The notes under the pieces are model-generated. The model was not told the origin of the DNA. It did not search any database and saw only the letters and a list, made by a program, of their open reading frames with translations. The position numbers and the translations under genes are program-made. From contig JACQXM010000015.1 in assembly GCA_016208685.1 (NCBI GenBank), positions 1 through 64,000 on the forward strand: a stretch of DNA of 64,000 bases. The letters are read 5' to 3'. How positions within the stretch are numbered: position 1 is the first letter of the stretch; every line of letters begins with the position of its first letter. Source of the DNA: Planctomycetota bacterium (GTDB lineage: Bacteria > Planctomycetota > Phycisphaerae > UBA1845). Positions 49,001 through 57,328 of this stretch are shown piece after piece.

Positions 49001-49185
49001 ACCGATTCCTGGAGTGCCAGCAGCTTCCCGGAGAGTTCCAGGATGGCCGCCCGCTGGGTGTCGAGGTTCGTGGATCGCCGTTGCAGGTTCTGCACCGGCC
49101 GGGCTTCGATCGCCATGAGCTGCTCGATGAGCTTGGCGGTGTCGATCCCCGATATCAGCCCTATCCCGCTGGTTATGCCACTCAT
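46078..49185 (-). CDS. fliD: flagellar filament capping protein / hook-associated protein 2, expanded
   Basis: MSGITSGIGLISGIDTAKLIEQLMAIEARPVQNLQRRSTNLDTQRAAILELSGKL; C-terminal LSGIGVRFSGNRLTFDKEQFREVYADSPEQVERLFTA; internal hook-IN-like repeats. Confidence 0.92.
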   Translation of the reverse strand: MSGITSGIGLISGIDTAKLIEQLMAIEARPVQNLQRRSTNLDTQRAAILELSGKLLALQESVKDFDDPSFFQRFSVKSSNEAIATATASRSATPGSHTFRVHSLVTNHSLISRGYADADRTPVGTGRITIEVGRGRVDRGTPLAALNGGEGVRRGTITITDRSGVSADVDLSKAFTVEDILAAINTQTRVGVRARVTGLAENGATGDRIVIEDTSGGSGHLIIADKPGSFTARDLGLAANAAGARIDGHDLVRLTPATLLSALNDGNGVGRQAIGSTLDDLTFTTSFGTFGVALTDVLRPSTDLRALNSGNGVRLGRIRITDRNHKSVEIDLADPNQAPVRTAEDVRRRINDSATAAGVSVSIAMANSAFQLTDNTNAGGTTAGHFIVEDVQGFAAADLGIAADVESNAIRGRDVYRVASVGDVINAINYAAGNADFVRARISDDGKGITLAAQGLGNNVTVSAGQGSTTAADLGLAGAAFSADGGPFQTRRLVGGLNTVLLRSLNGGRGVGAGSVALTDGQGQSTTIDFSQAATLQDVVDLINADAATSVTAAINSTGSGIVLSDGSRGTGPLVVADVGGTLAADLGIAGTFDGATGARADSGNLQLQYISRQSKLTDINAAIAGSLGTVRITDSAGVVHSVVLASNLKTVGEVLDVINLQTSGAVEARINDTGDGLLLVDRAGGTAALKVEDQEGGRAAADLRLAGTARSGEAFIDGTLETRIDIGAADTLRDIAAKLNAAGGLLSASVVNAGGAVNPFSLTVTSSVSGRPGELLLVGEGLDLGLETLSQARDAVVTLGGAGASPLVVSSPTNTLEGVVEGVSLQLLGAGDEDVTVTVAQDIDALVERVQTFVDRYNDAQAQIDEAISFNADTLERGPLFGDATVNLVRERLTRLPARTFQGAGSSLNRLSGIGVRFSGNRLTFDKEQFREVYADSPEQVERLFTAEGTGFGAVVQSAFDDLTRDGDGIIARKEQLLQDQKDLLAEQIGRLNVLLDAKRARLEAQFAALESSLAALQDQQNSLAALSQLGTGG

Positions 49186-49498
49186 CCGGATGCCTCCCGG
49201 CGACCGCGTCGACTTGCCGCCCGCGTTGCGCTCCGACCCCGCCGCCCTGGCTCCCAGGACGCTCGCCTACGTGTGGACGGGCCGGGCCGATCGCCGGCCG
49301 CGCGCACCGTCCACGGAACCATTATCGGTCCGCGCCGCCGCGCAAAATGAGTGTCCCGACGCCCGGTGGGCCGCCGGCGCCACCCGCGGCCGGTCGCGGC
49401 AGGCCGCTTCCACCTCCGAACTCCGGCGACTCGCACCCGTTAGAGCGAGGCCCGGTCCGGCTTGCCCCCGGACGCCGATCGGCTAGCATCCAGGCGCT

Positions 49499-51178
49499 AT
49501 GATGGGAGCTTCGGCGACGCTGGCTTCGGTCACGGACATCGGCCTGTACATCAACCCGATCAAGGCGGCGGTGGTGGTGGTCCTGCTCTTTGCCTGGGCC
49601 GCCGCGGTGCAGTGGATCGACCGCGACACCGACAAGGTCAAGACTAAGCGCGAACATTGGAACATGATCGTGATGGCCGGCTCCTTCGTCGGCTTTCTCG
49701 TGCTCTTCATCCCCCCCTGGAGCGGCGTCCTGTTCGTCGGCGGCGTGATTGCCTGGCTGCTGATCACCGGGGGCGCGGTGGTCGCCTATGTGGTGCACCG
49801 CAACAGCCGCGTGGTTCCCGCGGCACGGGTACTTACGTTAACCCACTTCAAGCGGCTGGCGCGGGGCGGCGCCGATAAGAAGAAAGCCACCACCGACAAG
49901 GGCATCCGCGTGCGGCTGGCGGATCACAAGGGCAACGCGCTCGCGTCCCCGGAGGACCCCGACGAAGCGAAGTCGTTCAATCTGGTTCAGGACTTCCTTC
50001 ACGAACTCCTTTGGCGGCGGGCCTCGGATGCCGAGCTGCGCCCGGAGAAGGAGCGATACAGCCTCTTCTACCGCATCGACGGCGTCGAAACACCCAACAG
50101 TGAGGGCATCGCCACCGAGGACGGCGAACGGATCATCCGCTACCTGAAGCGCGCCGCGGGGGTGAACGTGGAGGAGATTCGCCGCCCACAGAGCGGGCGC
50201 ATACGCACGGCGCTGCTGAGTCACGCCGGGGATCTGGGCATCACCGAGGTTCGTACTTCGGGCAGCACGGCCGGAGAACGCCTGCAACTACAGCTTCAGG
50301 CTGGCGCATCGCTGCTGCGACTGCACGAATTGGGCATGGCGCCGCAGCGGCTGGAGGGCCTCAAGAAGGAGGTGCTCGCCAAGCACACCGGCCTGCTGCT
50401 GGTCAGCGCCCCACCGCAAAACGGGCTGACCACCACCCAGTACGCCATCCTGCGCGGGCATGACGCCTACATGCACAACATCCACACCATCGAGCGTCGC
50501 CGCCTGGTGGAACTGGACAACATCACGCAACAGATCTACGAAGGCAGCAACACCGACGTGAATTACGCCCGCATGCTGCAATCCATCCTGCGGCGCGAGC
50601 CGGATATCGTCATGGTAGGGGAATGCGAGGACCGCGAGACGGCGCAGATCGCCACCCGGGCCGCGGCGGACGACCGCAAGATCTACCTGGGCATCCCCGC
50701 CCGTGACAGCTTCGAGGCCCTCTCCAAGTACCTGACGCACGTGGAGGACAACGCCCTGGCCGCCAAGGCGCTGCGCGGCGTGCTCAACCAGCGGCTGGTG
50801 CGGATTCTGTGCCCCGAGTGTCGCGAGGCCTTCAAGCCGGACGAGGCGACCCTCAAGAAGCTCAACCTCCCCGCGGACAAGATCGAGAAGTTCTACCGGC
50901 CGCCGACGGAACCCAAGTTCGACAAAAAGGGCAAGCAGATTCTGTGTCCCAAGTGCCAGGGCACCGGTTACTCCGGCCGGGTGGGAATCTTCGAACTGCT
51001 GATCGTTGATCCCGCGGTCCAGGCGATGATCGCCGAGGGTGCGGCGGTGAACAAGGTGAAGGCGCAGTGCCGTAAGAACAAGATGTACTACCTTCAGGAA
51101 GAGGGACTGCTGAAGGTGATCGACGGCACCACCAGCATGCAGGAAATCCTCCGCTGCCTGAAGCTGGGGGAGAAGTGA
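49499..51178 (+). CDS. membrane-anchored GspE/PilB-like (T2SS/T4P ATPase family) protein with degenerate nucleotide-binding motifs
   Basis: N-terminal TM segments; SLFYRIDGV; ILRREPDIVMVGECEDRETAQIATRAA; LNQRLVRILCPECREAF...CPKCQGTGYSGRVGIFELL. Walker A position reads APPQNGLTTT rather than GPTGSGKTTT. Confidence 0.88.
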   Translation: MMGASATLASVTDIGLYINPIKAAVVVVLLFAWAAAVQWIDRDTDKVKTKREHWNMIVMAGSFVGFLVLFIPPWSGVLFVGGVIAWLLITGGAVVAYVVHRNSRVVPAARVLTLTHFKRLARGGADKKKATTDKGIRVRLADHKGNALASPEDPDEAKSFNLVQDFLHELLWRRASDAELRPEKERYSLFYRIDGVETPNSEGIATEDGERIIRYLKRAAGVNVEEIRRPQSGRIRTALLSHAGDLGITEVRTSGSTAGERLQLQLQAGASLLRLHELGMAPQRLEGLKKEVLAKHTGLLLVSAPPQNGLTTTQYAILRGHDAYMHNIHTIERRRLVELDNITQQIYEGSNTDVNYARMLQSILRREPDIVMVGECEDRETAQIATRAAADDRKIYLGIPARDSFEALSKYLTHVEDNALAAKALRGVLNQRLVRILCPECREAFKPDEATLKKLNLPADKIEKFYRPPTEPKFDKKGKQILCPKCQGTGYSGRVGIFELLIVDPAVQAMIAEGAAVNKVKAQCRKNKMYYLQEEGLLKVIDGTTSMQEILRCLKLGEK

Positions 51179-51254
51179 CCGCGGCGGGGAAGTACCGCAC
51201 AGCGGAGGGATTGCCCGCCAGGGGCGGATCGGCCGGCGGCCGGCAGGTGTACTT

Positions 51255-53123
51255 ATGTGGCTATCGCTGCTGATGCTGGTGCTGGTGCTCGGCGTCGCCT
51301 TCTTTCAGTCGACGCTGGGGTTCTTCAGCGCTCTGATCATGACGGTGCTGACCCTGTGTTGCGCCGCCGCCGCCGTGGGCACGCACGAATGGGTGGCCAT
51401 CAACTGGCTGGCGCCCCTGTGGAAGCCGGACTTCGCCCACGCCATCGCCCTGGCGGCGATCTTCGGCGTGCCGCTGATTGCCTTCCGTTTCACCTTCGAT
51501 CAGCTCATACGCCGCGCCTGCCTGCTTCCGGCATGGGTGGACCGCATCGGCGGCGCCTTCTGCGGCATCATCACCGCGCTCACCCTGGTGGGGGTCATGG
51601 CGCACGCCCTGCAAGCCGTGCCTTTCGGCACCACGATCCTGGGCTTCGCCCGCGTAGAGGTTCCCGCAAAAACCCAGCCGGAGGGCGGTGATCCGCCCAA
51701 ACCGCCGGATGTGGCGGCGCCGGAGCGGGAACTTTGGCTTTCCCCCGACCGTTTCGCGATCGGCGTCGCCTCGCTGCTTTCGTCGGGGGTGTTCAGCGGA
51801 GACAAGCTGCTCGCCGCCGAGAACCCCGACCCGGTGCAGGCGCTGGGGTGGGTGAACACCACTCACCCCGAGGTGTCGCGCGTGGCGCAGCCCAACTCCA
51901 TCGCCGTGGTGCGTTCCGGCGTGGTGTCGTACGTCTATCACTACACGGAAGGCGACCCGCGGCGCGGGGAACAGACCAAGTACGACGCCGTATCACCCAA
52001 GGCCGGGCACGAGTTCCGCATGTTGCGCGTGGCCCTTCGCGACGAAGCGCGGGATGCGCGCAAGTCGCACGTCTTCACCATCCGTCAGTTCCGCCTGGTC
52101 GGCACCCAAGGGCCCGACGGCCCCCTGGCGCAGTACTTCCCTACCGCCATCCAGCAGGAGGACGCCACGCAGACCACCAACCGTCACATCTGCACCAAGA
52201 TGACGAACTGGGGCAAGTGGCCGGTGGTCGACGAGATCTACGCGCCGCGCGACGAATCCAACGAGGTCGAGGTCGTGTACGAACTCCCCACCGCCTTCAA
52301 GCCCATGTACCTCGAGTACAAGCGCGGGGCGCGGTTCGCGCTGGCGTCGTTTGACATCAAGAGCCGCGACGCGGGGAACCGTCCCAGTGCGGGCGAGACA
52401 GAGACGCCGCATGGCGGAACCACTGCGGCTGCCGGGCAGCCCGCCGGCGGCTCCGCAGCGCCGGCACCGGCTCCGGCGCCACCCCCGGACCGCCGGCGCC
52501 GGCGCGGCGAGCCCGAGACCGTGCCCACCACCGGCTCCGGCGGCGTGCGCCCCGTCCGGGCGCAGACCGGCGGGTCGACGTTCGGCGACGAACTGCCGCT
52601 GACGCTTACCTCGTACCGGTCGCTGAAGGACCTTAACCTGGAGAAGGGCAAACTCGGTACCGGCCACCTGGTCGCCATGCTGGACGAGCAGGATGGCGGC
52701 ACGCAGCCGCCGGTCAGCCACTTCGCCGTCCCCGCCGACAAGCGGCTGCTCCAGCTCAGCGTAAGCCGCATGCAGGCCAAGAGCGGCATCGGCAAGGTGC
52801 TGGACCTCGCCGCCACCACGGCGCAGTCCTACTTCGTGCAGGACACCAACGGCACGCGCTACTCGATGATCGGCAAGTACGTGCGCGCCACCGTCGAGGG
52901 CGTCCCCATGCTGGAAGTGCAGTATTTCCCCGAACAGGCGGGTTCGATCGGCGGGCTGGGGCCGTTCCAGGACATCAAGGACCGCCATCTGCAAAGCGGC
53001 GAGTACGATTACGTGCTGCTCTTCCTGGTAGATCCCGGGGCCAATATCGTGACCCTCGCCGCCGGCGGGTCTGCTGCCCGCCAGGACGACCTGAGCGGCG
53101 AGAACCTCACCGCGCCGCCGTGA
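51255..53123 (+). CDS. multi-TM N-terminal (CvpA-like) protein with large C-terminal soluble domain
   Basis: MWLSLLMLVLVLGVAFFQSTLGFFSALIMTVLTLCCAAAAVG...ALTLVGVMAHALQAVP; same strand, 76 bp downstream of the GspE-like gene. Confidence 0.75.
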   Translation: MWLSLLMLVLVLGVAFFQSTLGFFSALIMTVLTLCCAAAAVGTHEWVAINWLAPLWKPDFAHAIALAAIFGVPLIAFRFTFDQLIRRACLLPAWVDRIGGAFCGIITALTLVGVMAHALQAVPFGTTILGFARVEVPAKTQPEGGDPPKPPDVAAPERELWLSPDRFAIGVASLLSSGVFSGDKLLAAENPDPVQALGWVNTTHPEVSRVAQPNSIAVVRSGVVSYVYHYTEGDPRRGEQTKYDAVSPKAGHEFRMLRVALRDEARDARKSHVFTIRQFRLVGTQGPDGPLAQYFPTAIQQEDATQTTNRHICTKMTNWGKWPVVDEIYAPRDESNEVEVVYELPTAFKPMYLEYKRGARFALASFDIKSRDAGNRPSAGETETPHGGTTAAAGQPAGGSAAPAPAPAPPPDRRRRRGEPETVPTTGSGGVRPVRAQTGGSTFGDELPLTLTSYRSLKDLNLEKGKLGTGHLVAMLDEQDGGTQPPVSHFAVPADKRLLQLSVSRMQAKSGIGKVLDLAATTAQSYFVQDTNGTRYSMIGKYVRATVEGVPMLEVQYFPEQAGSIGGLGPFQDIKDRHLQSGEYDYVLLFLVDPGANIVTLAAGGSAARQDDLSGENLTAPP

Positions 53124-53168
53124 CCTCCCAACGCACTCCGGTCGCCCAACGTGACGAGCCGACGGCCC

Positions 53169-53429
53169 CTACGGTTCGATGAGCCGCTCGCGAATCGCCC
53201 AACGCGTCAACAGAGCGAGATTGGTCAAGCCCAGCTTCCGCGCCGCCTGCTGGCGGTGCGTCTCGGCCGTCCGCGGCGAAATCGACAATCGGCGGGCAAT
53301 GTCGGCCAGCGAGTGACCCTCCGCCAGCATGCGAACCACCTGAAGCTGGCGGGGTGTCAAATCCGGCAGTTTTTTCCCTTGCACCCGGGCACCTCCCGAA
53401 CAGCGCGCACCTCGCGCGCCAATGTTCAA
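53169..53429 (-). CDS. single-domain LuxR/GerE-type HTH regulator
   Basis: LTPRQLQVVRMLAEGHSLADIARRLSISPRTAETHRQQAARKLGLTNLALLTRWAI. Confidence 0.92.
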   Translation of the reverse strand: MNIGARGARCSGGARVQGKKLPDLTPRQLQVVRMLAEGHSLADIARRLSISPRTAETHRQQAARKLGLTNLALLTRWAIRERLIEP

Positions 53430-53495
53430 GAACGATGTCTGTGCGCGAGGCGCGCGCGAAATCTCTCTGCAATATTGCGAAAATTCATATTAAAT

Positions 53496-53520
53496 AATAA
53501 CGTCAATTCATGACGTTATT
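53496..53520. promoter_or_regulatory. Perfect AT-rich inverted repeat AATAACGTCA-attca-TGACGTTATT (operator or terminator)
   Basis: 10-bp perfect palindromic arms, 5-nt spacer, in an AT-rich gap between the GGDEF stop and LuxR-HTH start. Confidence 0.75.
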
Positions 53521-53547
53521 GGCGCAACGTAGGTCGCTTTGTGCGCT

Positions 53548-54882
53548 CTACGCGGCACAAGGAGCCACGGAATTCCTTCCTAGCTTCTTGGCGCGGTACA
53601 GGGCCTCGTCCGCCCGGGCGAGGAGCTCGGCGGCGGTGACGGCGGACGCGGTCTTTAGAGAGGCAACTCCTGCGCTCATCGACGGAGGACGCTCGGTGCC
53701 CAGCGTCGAGGTGTATTGCTTGAACAGCCGGATGATGCGTTCCGCCACTTCGCCGGCCTGCTGACCTCCAGCGCCGGGAAGCACGAGCAGGAACTCGTCG
53801 CCTCCGTAGCGAATGGCATGGTCCATAGGCCGCGTGGCCCCGCGAAGCAGTTCGCCGATGAACGCCAGCACTTCGTCGCCCGCCTGGTGCCCCTGGGTAT
53901 CGTTGTGGTGTTTGAAATGATCGACATCAATCATGACCACCGCCAGGTCTTCCATGCGCGCCCGCTGGGCGGCGATTAGCGACTCGAGCTCGCGGTCCAG
54001 GAAGGCTCGGTTGCGCAGCTTCGTGAGCGGGTCGATGGTGGCTTGCTCCCGCGCGCGGCGAAGCTGGCGATCGAAGCCCGCTTCGCGTTCGCGGAGCTGC
54101 CACTGGGCATCGCGCTCAACCCTCGCGGCCCGGGCCGAAGCCAGTGCAAGATCGTGTGCCAGCGTCCGAAGCTGCTCCTCTGCGGCGGCCAGCTCCCGGA
54201 GCTGTCGTGTGGACTGGGCCGCGCCGTCCTGCTCCGCAGGGTCGCCACCCCAATTCCCTGCCACCCGACGCACGGGATCGGACAACCATTGCAGCGGCGC
54301 GGCGATCCTCCGATCGCACCACCGCCGGAGGGTCGCCGCTGCCACGGCGAGCGCCAACCACACACTCATCGCTCCGGCGCCCGCCGCCCAGAGAGAGGCC
54401 TCGAGCGATGAATCAGAACGGAGCAGCACCACAACCTGCCGCGGGACCAGCGACTGCGGTCCGTCCAGTGGAACCGCCAGGGCTCCCACTGGCTGGAGAA
54501 CGCCCAATACCGGCGCTGTGGCCGTGACTACCTCGCCCTTGGATTGGAGTGCCTGCGCGGCGGCCGCGCGATACGACGGATCGTCGGGGTACACGGCTCG
54601 GACCTCGCCCGCGGCCGTCAGTTCGGCGACGGCGACGAGCCGATCGAAGGTGGCGCGGAGCTCGTCCACGGCCTCCGCCAGCCCGCCCGCGGGGGCCTCG
54701 CGCAAAACCGCAGCGCTGATACGCGCCTGCTCGGCGACGTAGGCGGCCGATTGCCGCTGCTGCAGCTCATGATTGATGACGCCGAAGGCGATGCCGCCCG
54801 CAAGAGCGACTGCCCAGTTCCGTCGGCGCAAGGCGTCGCGAAACGCCGCTTCCAGAGTTGGCAGGGCGTCGGAGGCAGGCAA
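53548..54882 (-). CDS. membrane-associated GGDEF diguanylate cyclase
   Basis: ATIDPLTKLRNRAFLDRELESL, VVMIDVDHFKHHNDTQGHQAGDEVL, YGGDEFLLVLP; RPMD five residues before GGDEF fits an inhibitory I-site. Confidence 0.96.
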   Translation of the reverse strand: MPASDALPTLEAAFRDALRRRNWAVALAGGIAFGVINHELQQRQSAAYVAEQARISAAVLREAPAGGLAEAVDELRATFDRLVAVAELTAAGEVRAVYPDDPSYRAAAAQALQSKGEVVTATAPVLGVLQPVGALAVPLDGPQSLVPRQVVVLLRSDSSLEASLWAAGAGAMSVWLALAVAAATLRRWCDRRIAAPLQWLSDPVRRVAGNWGGDPAEQDGAAQSTRQLRELAAAEEQLRTLAHDLALASARAARVERDAQWQLREREAGFDRQLRRAREQATIDPLTKLRNRAFLDRELESLIAAQRARMEDLAVVMIDVDHFKHHNDTQGHQAGDEVLAFIGELLRGATRPMDHAIRYGGDEFLLVLPGAGGQQAGEVAERIIRLFKQYTSTLGTERPPSMSAGVASLKTASAVTAAELLARADEALYRAKKLGRNSVAPCAA

Positions 54883-55335
54883 GCGAATGTTCTCCGGTGG
54901 CCGCCGGGTCCAGGTTCCGCTCGACTCGGGCCGCCGGCCGTGTGGTGATCATCCGGCGTCGACCCGGGCCGGCTTCTCGACCCCATCCCGGCCCGCGGCA
55001 CCGCGATCCGGCCCGATGGGTCAGGGGTTTTCCTTACGTAAACGTACGATACCGCCGCCGCATCGAGGTCCGCCCACCCTCCCGGCGTCCGGTAGTGAAG
55101 CCGCGCCAGGGTAGGGCTCCGCCCTTCCTATCGGCAACGACGGAAGGTTCCCATTGCGCCCGTTCCCGGGAGTTGCGTTGTTTCTCGCCGGTTCGGCTCC
55201 GGCCTCCACGACAGGCTTGGGCAGTGGGAGCTCGGAATCCTCGCCGGGCGGTGTCGACGATCGCCGGGCGAGCGCGGAGCCCGGACGATTCGGATAACAT
55301 CGCGCCGCGGATGGCGCGACGCGCCGGCGAGGGCG

Positions 55336-56580
55336 ATGCAGACAACGGCAAAAGACACTTTCTGGCTGCTCATCGGCACCGGCCTGACGGCGGGCTTGGG
55401 GTTCCTTTACTCGGTGTACTCGGCACGAGTGCTGGGCCCGGAAACCTACGGCGACGTGGCCGCCGCCGTGGCGCTGGTGCTGGCCTGCCAGACGGCACTG
55501 GGGCCGATCAACGGTACCGTCGCCCGATTCACCGCGGAGTACGCCGCGCGCGCCGAGCTGGGACGCGTTCGCACCCTGAGCCGCGAGGTGACGCGGCGCG
55601 TGGCGCTCTACGGAGCCGGGGGGATGCTGCTGGCGCTCGCCGCGACGTCCCCGCTCCAGCGCGCGCTACAGTTCTCCTCGAGTGCGCCGCTGGCGGTAGC
55701 CTGGATGCTGGTCTACCTGACGCTGCTCATCAGCGTGGCCCGCGGCGTCCTCCGCGGCCTCCAGCGCTTCCGCACTTACAACGGCAACACGGTTGGCGAA
55801 TCGCTGGTGCGCGTCGTGACCGGCGTGGCGATCCTGGAGTGCGCCCCGGGCGCCACGGCGGCGCTGATACCGTACGCGCTTTCCCTGGGCGCGATGCTAT
55901 GGTTCGCCGCGCGGCAATTGCGACCGTTGCTGGCCGGCGCCGCTCCGCAACCGGTTGATGGCGCGGCGGTCAAGCGCTTCACGGTTCCCATGTTCGTGAT
56001 GATGCTCACTTCCGCCGGCTTTCAACATATGGACCTGCTGCTGGTCAAACACTGGTTCTCCGCCCCCGAGGCGGGACTGTACGGCGCCGCAGTGACCCTG
56101 ACCCGGGCGGTCGCCGTGCTGGTCACGCCCTTCAACCTGGTGCTGCTGCCCCTGCTGACCGCCCGGCACCAGCAGGGCGCGGGCACGCTGGCGCCGCTGC
56201 TGCGGCTGAGCGGAGCGTTTGTGGTGCTGGCGGGCGTTCCCCTGGTGCTGGTGTGCCTCTGGCCCGCCGGCATCATGACGCTGCTTTACACCTCGGAGTA
56301 CGCGGCCGGTGCCGGCGTGCTTCCCGGGCTGACCGTGGTGCGGCTGCTGGGACATTTGTGCCACATGATGGCACTGGCGGGGGCGGCGCTGAATGATTTC
56401 CGCTTTCTGCGCGCCTATCTGCCTGCCCTGGCGCTCCAGGCGGCACTGCTGGGCTGGCGGCACGAGTCCCCCGCGGCGGTGGTGACGGGGATGCTTGCGG
56501 TGCAGGCGGCGACGCTGCTGGCGATGGTGCTGCACCTGGTCTTGCGCCGTGGCCGCGCCGGCCGGAAGGCGGAGACATGA
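55336..56580 (+). CDS. oligosaccharide/polysaccharide flippase (MOP superfamily)
   Basis: KDTFWLLIGTGLTAGLGFLYSVYSARVLGPETYGDVAAAVALVLACQTALGPINGTVARFTAEY; multi-TM. Confidence 0.9.
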   Translation: MQTTAKDTFWLLIGTGLTAGLGFLYSVYSARVLGPETYGDVAAAVALVLACQTALGPINGTVARFTAEYAARAELGRVRTLSREVTRRVALYGAGGMLLALAATSPLQRALQFSSSAPLAVAWMLVYLTLLISVARGVLRGLQRFRTYNGNTVGESLVRVVTGVAILECAPGATAALIPYALSLGAMLWFAARQLRPLLAGAAPQPVDGAAVKRFTVPMFVMMLTSAGFQHMDLLLVKHWFSAPEAGLYGAAVTLTRAVAVLVTPFNLVLLPLLTARHQQGAGTLAPLLRLSGAFVVLAGVPLVLVCLWPAGIMTLLYTSEYAAGAGVLPGLTVVRLLGHLCHMMALAGAALNDFRFLRAYLPALALQAALLGWRHESPAAVVTGMLAVQAATLLAMVLHLVLRRGRAGRKAET

Positions 56581-57227
56581 TCCGCCGCGCCGCCAGGGTG
56601 TTTCGCACGCGCATGCGGCGGCTGCTTTCCGCCGCGGCGATCCGCTACGGGCGCTCGGCCCCGGTGGACCTCAAGACGGTGCTGACCGTAGAGGGTCAGA
56701 TCAGCGCCGAGGAATGCCGGCTGCTCTATGACTTGGCGGCGGCGGCGCCGGGCGCCATCGTCGAGATCGGCAGCTACCGCGGGCGTTCGACGGTGGCGCT
56801 GGCGCTGGGGTCGCGCGCCGGAAACGGGGCCGCGGTATTCGCCATCGAGCCGCATGAGCCCTTCACCGGCGTGCTGGGCGGACGCTTCGGTCCTGACGAC
56901 CGCGTGGCGTTCTTCGAAAACCTACTTCGCTGTCGTGTTGTCGACCTTGTGCACCTGGTGGGCCTGCCGTCGCAGGCCGCGGTTCGGGCGTGGGACAGAC
57001 CCATCGGGCTGTTATGGATCGACGGCGACCACAGCCTCGAGGCCGTGCGCGGCGATTTTTCGCTGTGGGGGGCGCACGTGATCCCCGGCGGACTCATCGC
57101 CTTGCACGATGCCACGCAACCCGACGGCGGTCCGGCGCGGGTGATCGCGGAGGCCCTCGCCGGCGGGAAGTTCGCAAAGGTCCGGGAGGTAGACCTTACC
57201 GTGGTGCTTCGAAAGACAGGCACGTGA
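56577..57227 (+). CDS. class I SAM-dependent methyltransferase (Methyltransf_24-like)
   Basis: GAIVEIGSYRGRSTVALALGS...IGLLWIDGDHSLEAVRGDFSLWGAHVIPGGLIALHD; ATGA overlap with the flippase. Confidence 0.9.
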   Translation: MIRRAARVFRTRMRRLLSAAAIRYGRSAPVDLKTVLTVEGQISAEECRLLYDLAAAAPGAIVEIGSYRGRSTVALALGSRAGNGAAVFAIEPHEPFTGVLGGRFGPDDRVAFFENLLRCRVVDLVHLVGLPSQAAVRAWDRPIGLLWIDGDHSLEAVRGDFSLWGAHVIPGGLIALHDATQPDGGPARVIAEALAGGKFAKVREVDLTVVLRKTGT

Positions 57228-57328
57228 CCGTGACCCCGAACCGTCGCCCGGCGGTGCCGGGACGGCACCGGGGAGGGGCTTCGGTCTGGCACTCAAGTGC
57301 AGGCCGTCCGCCGCGGAGGACCCAAGCC

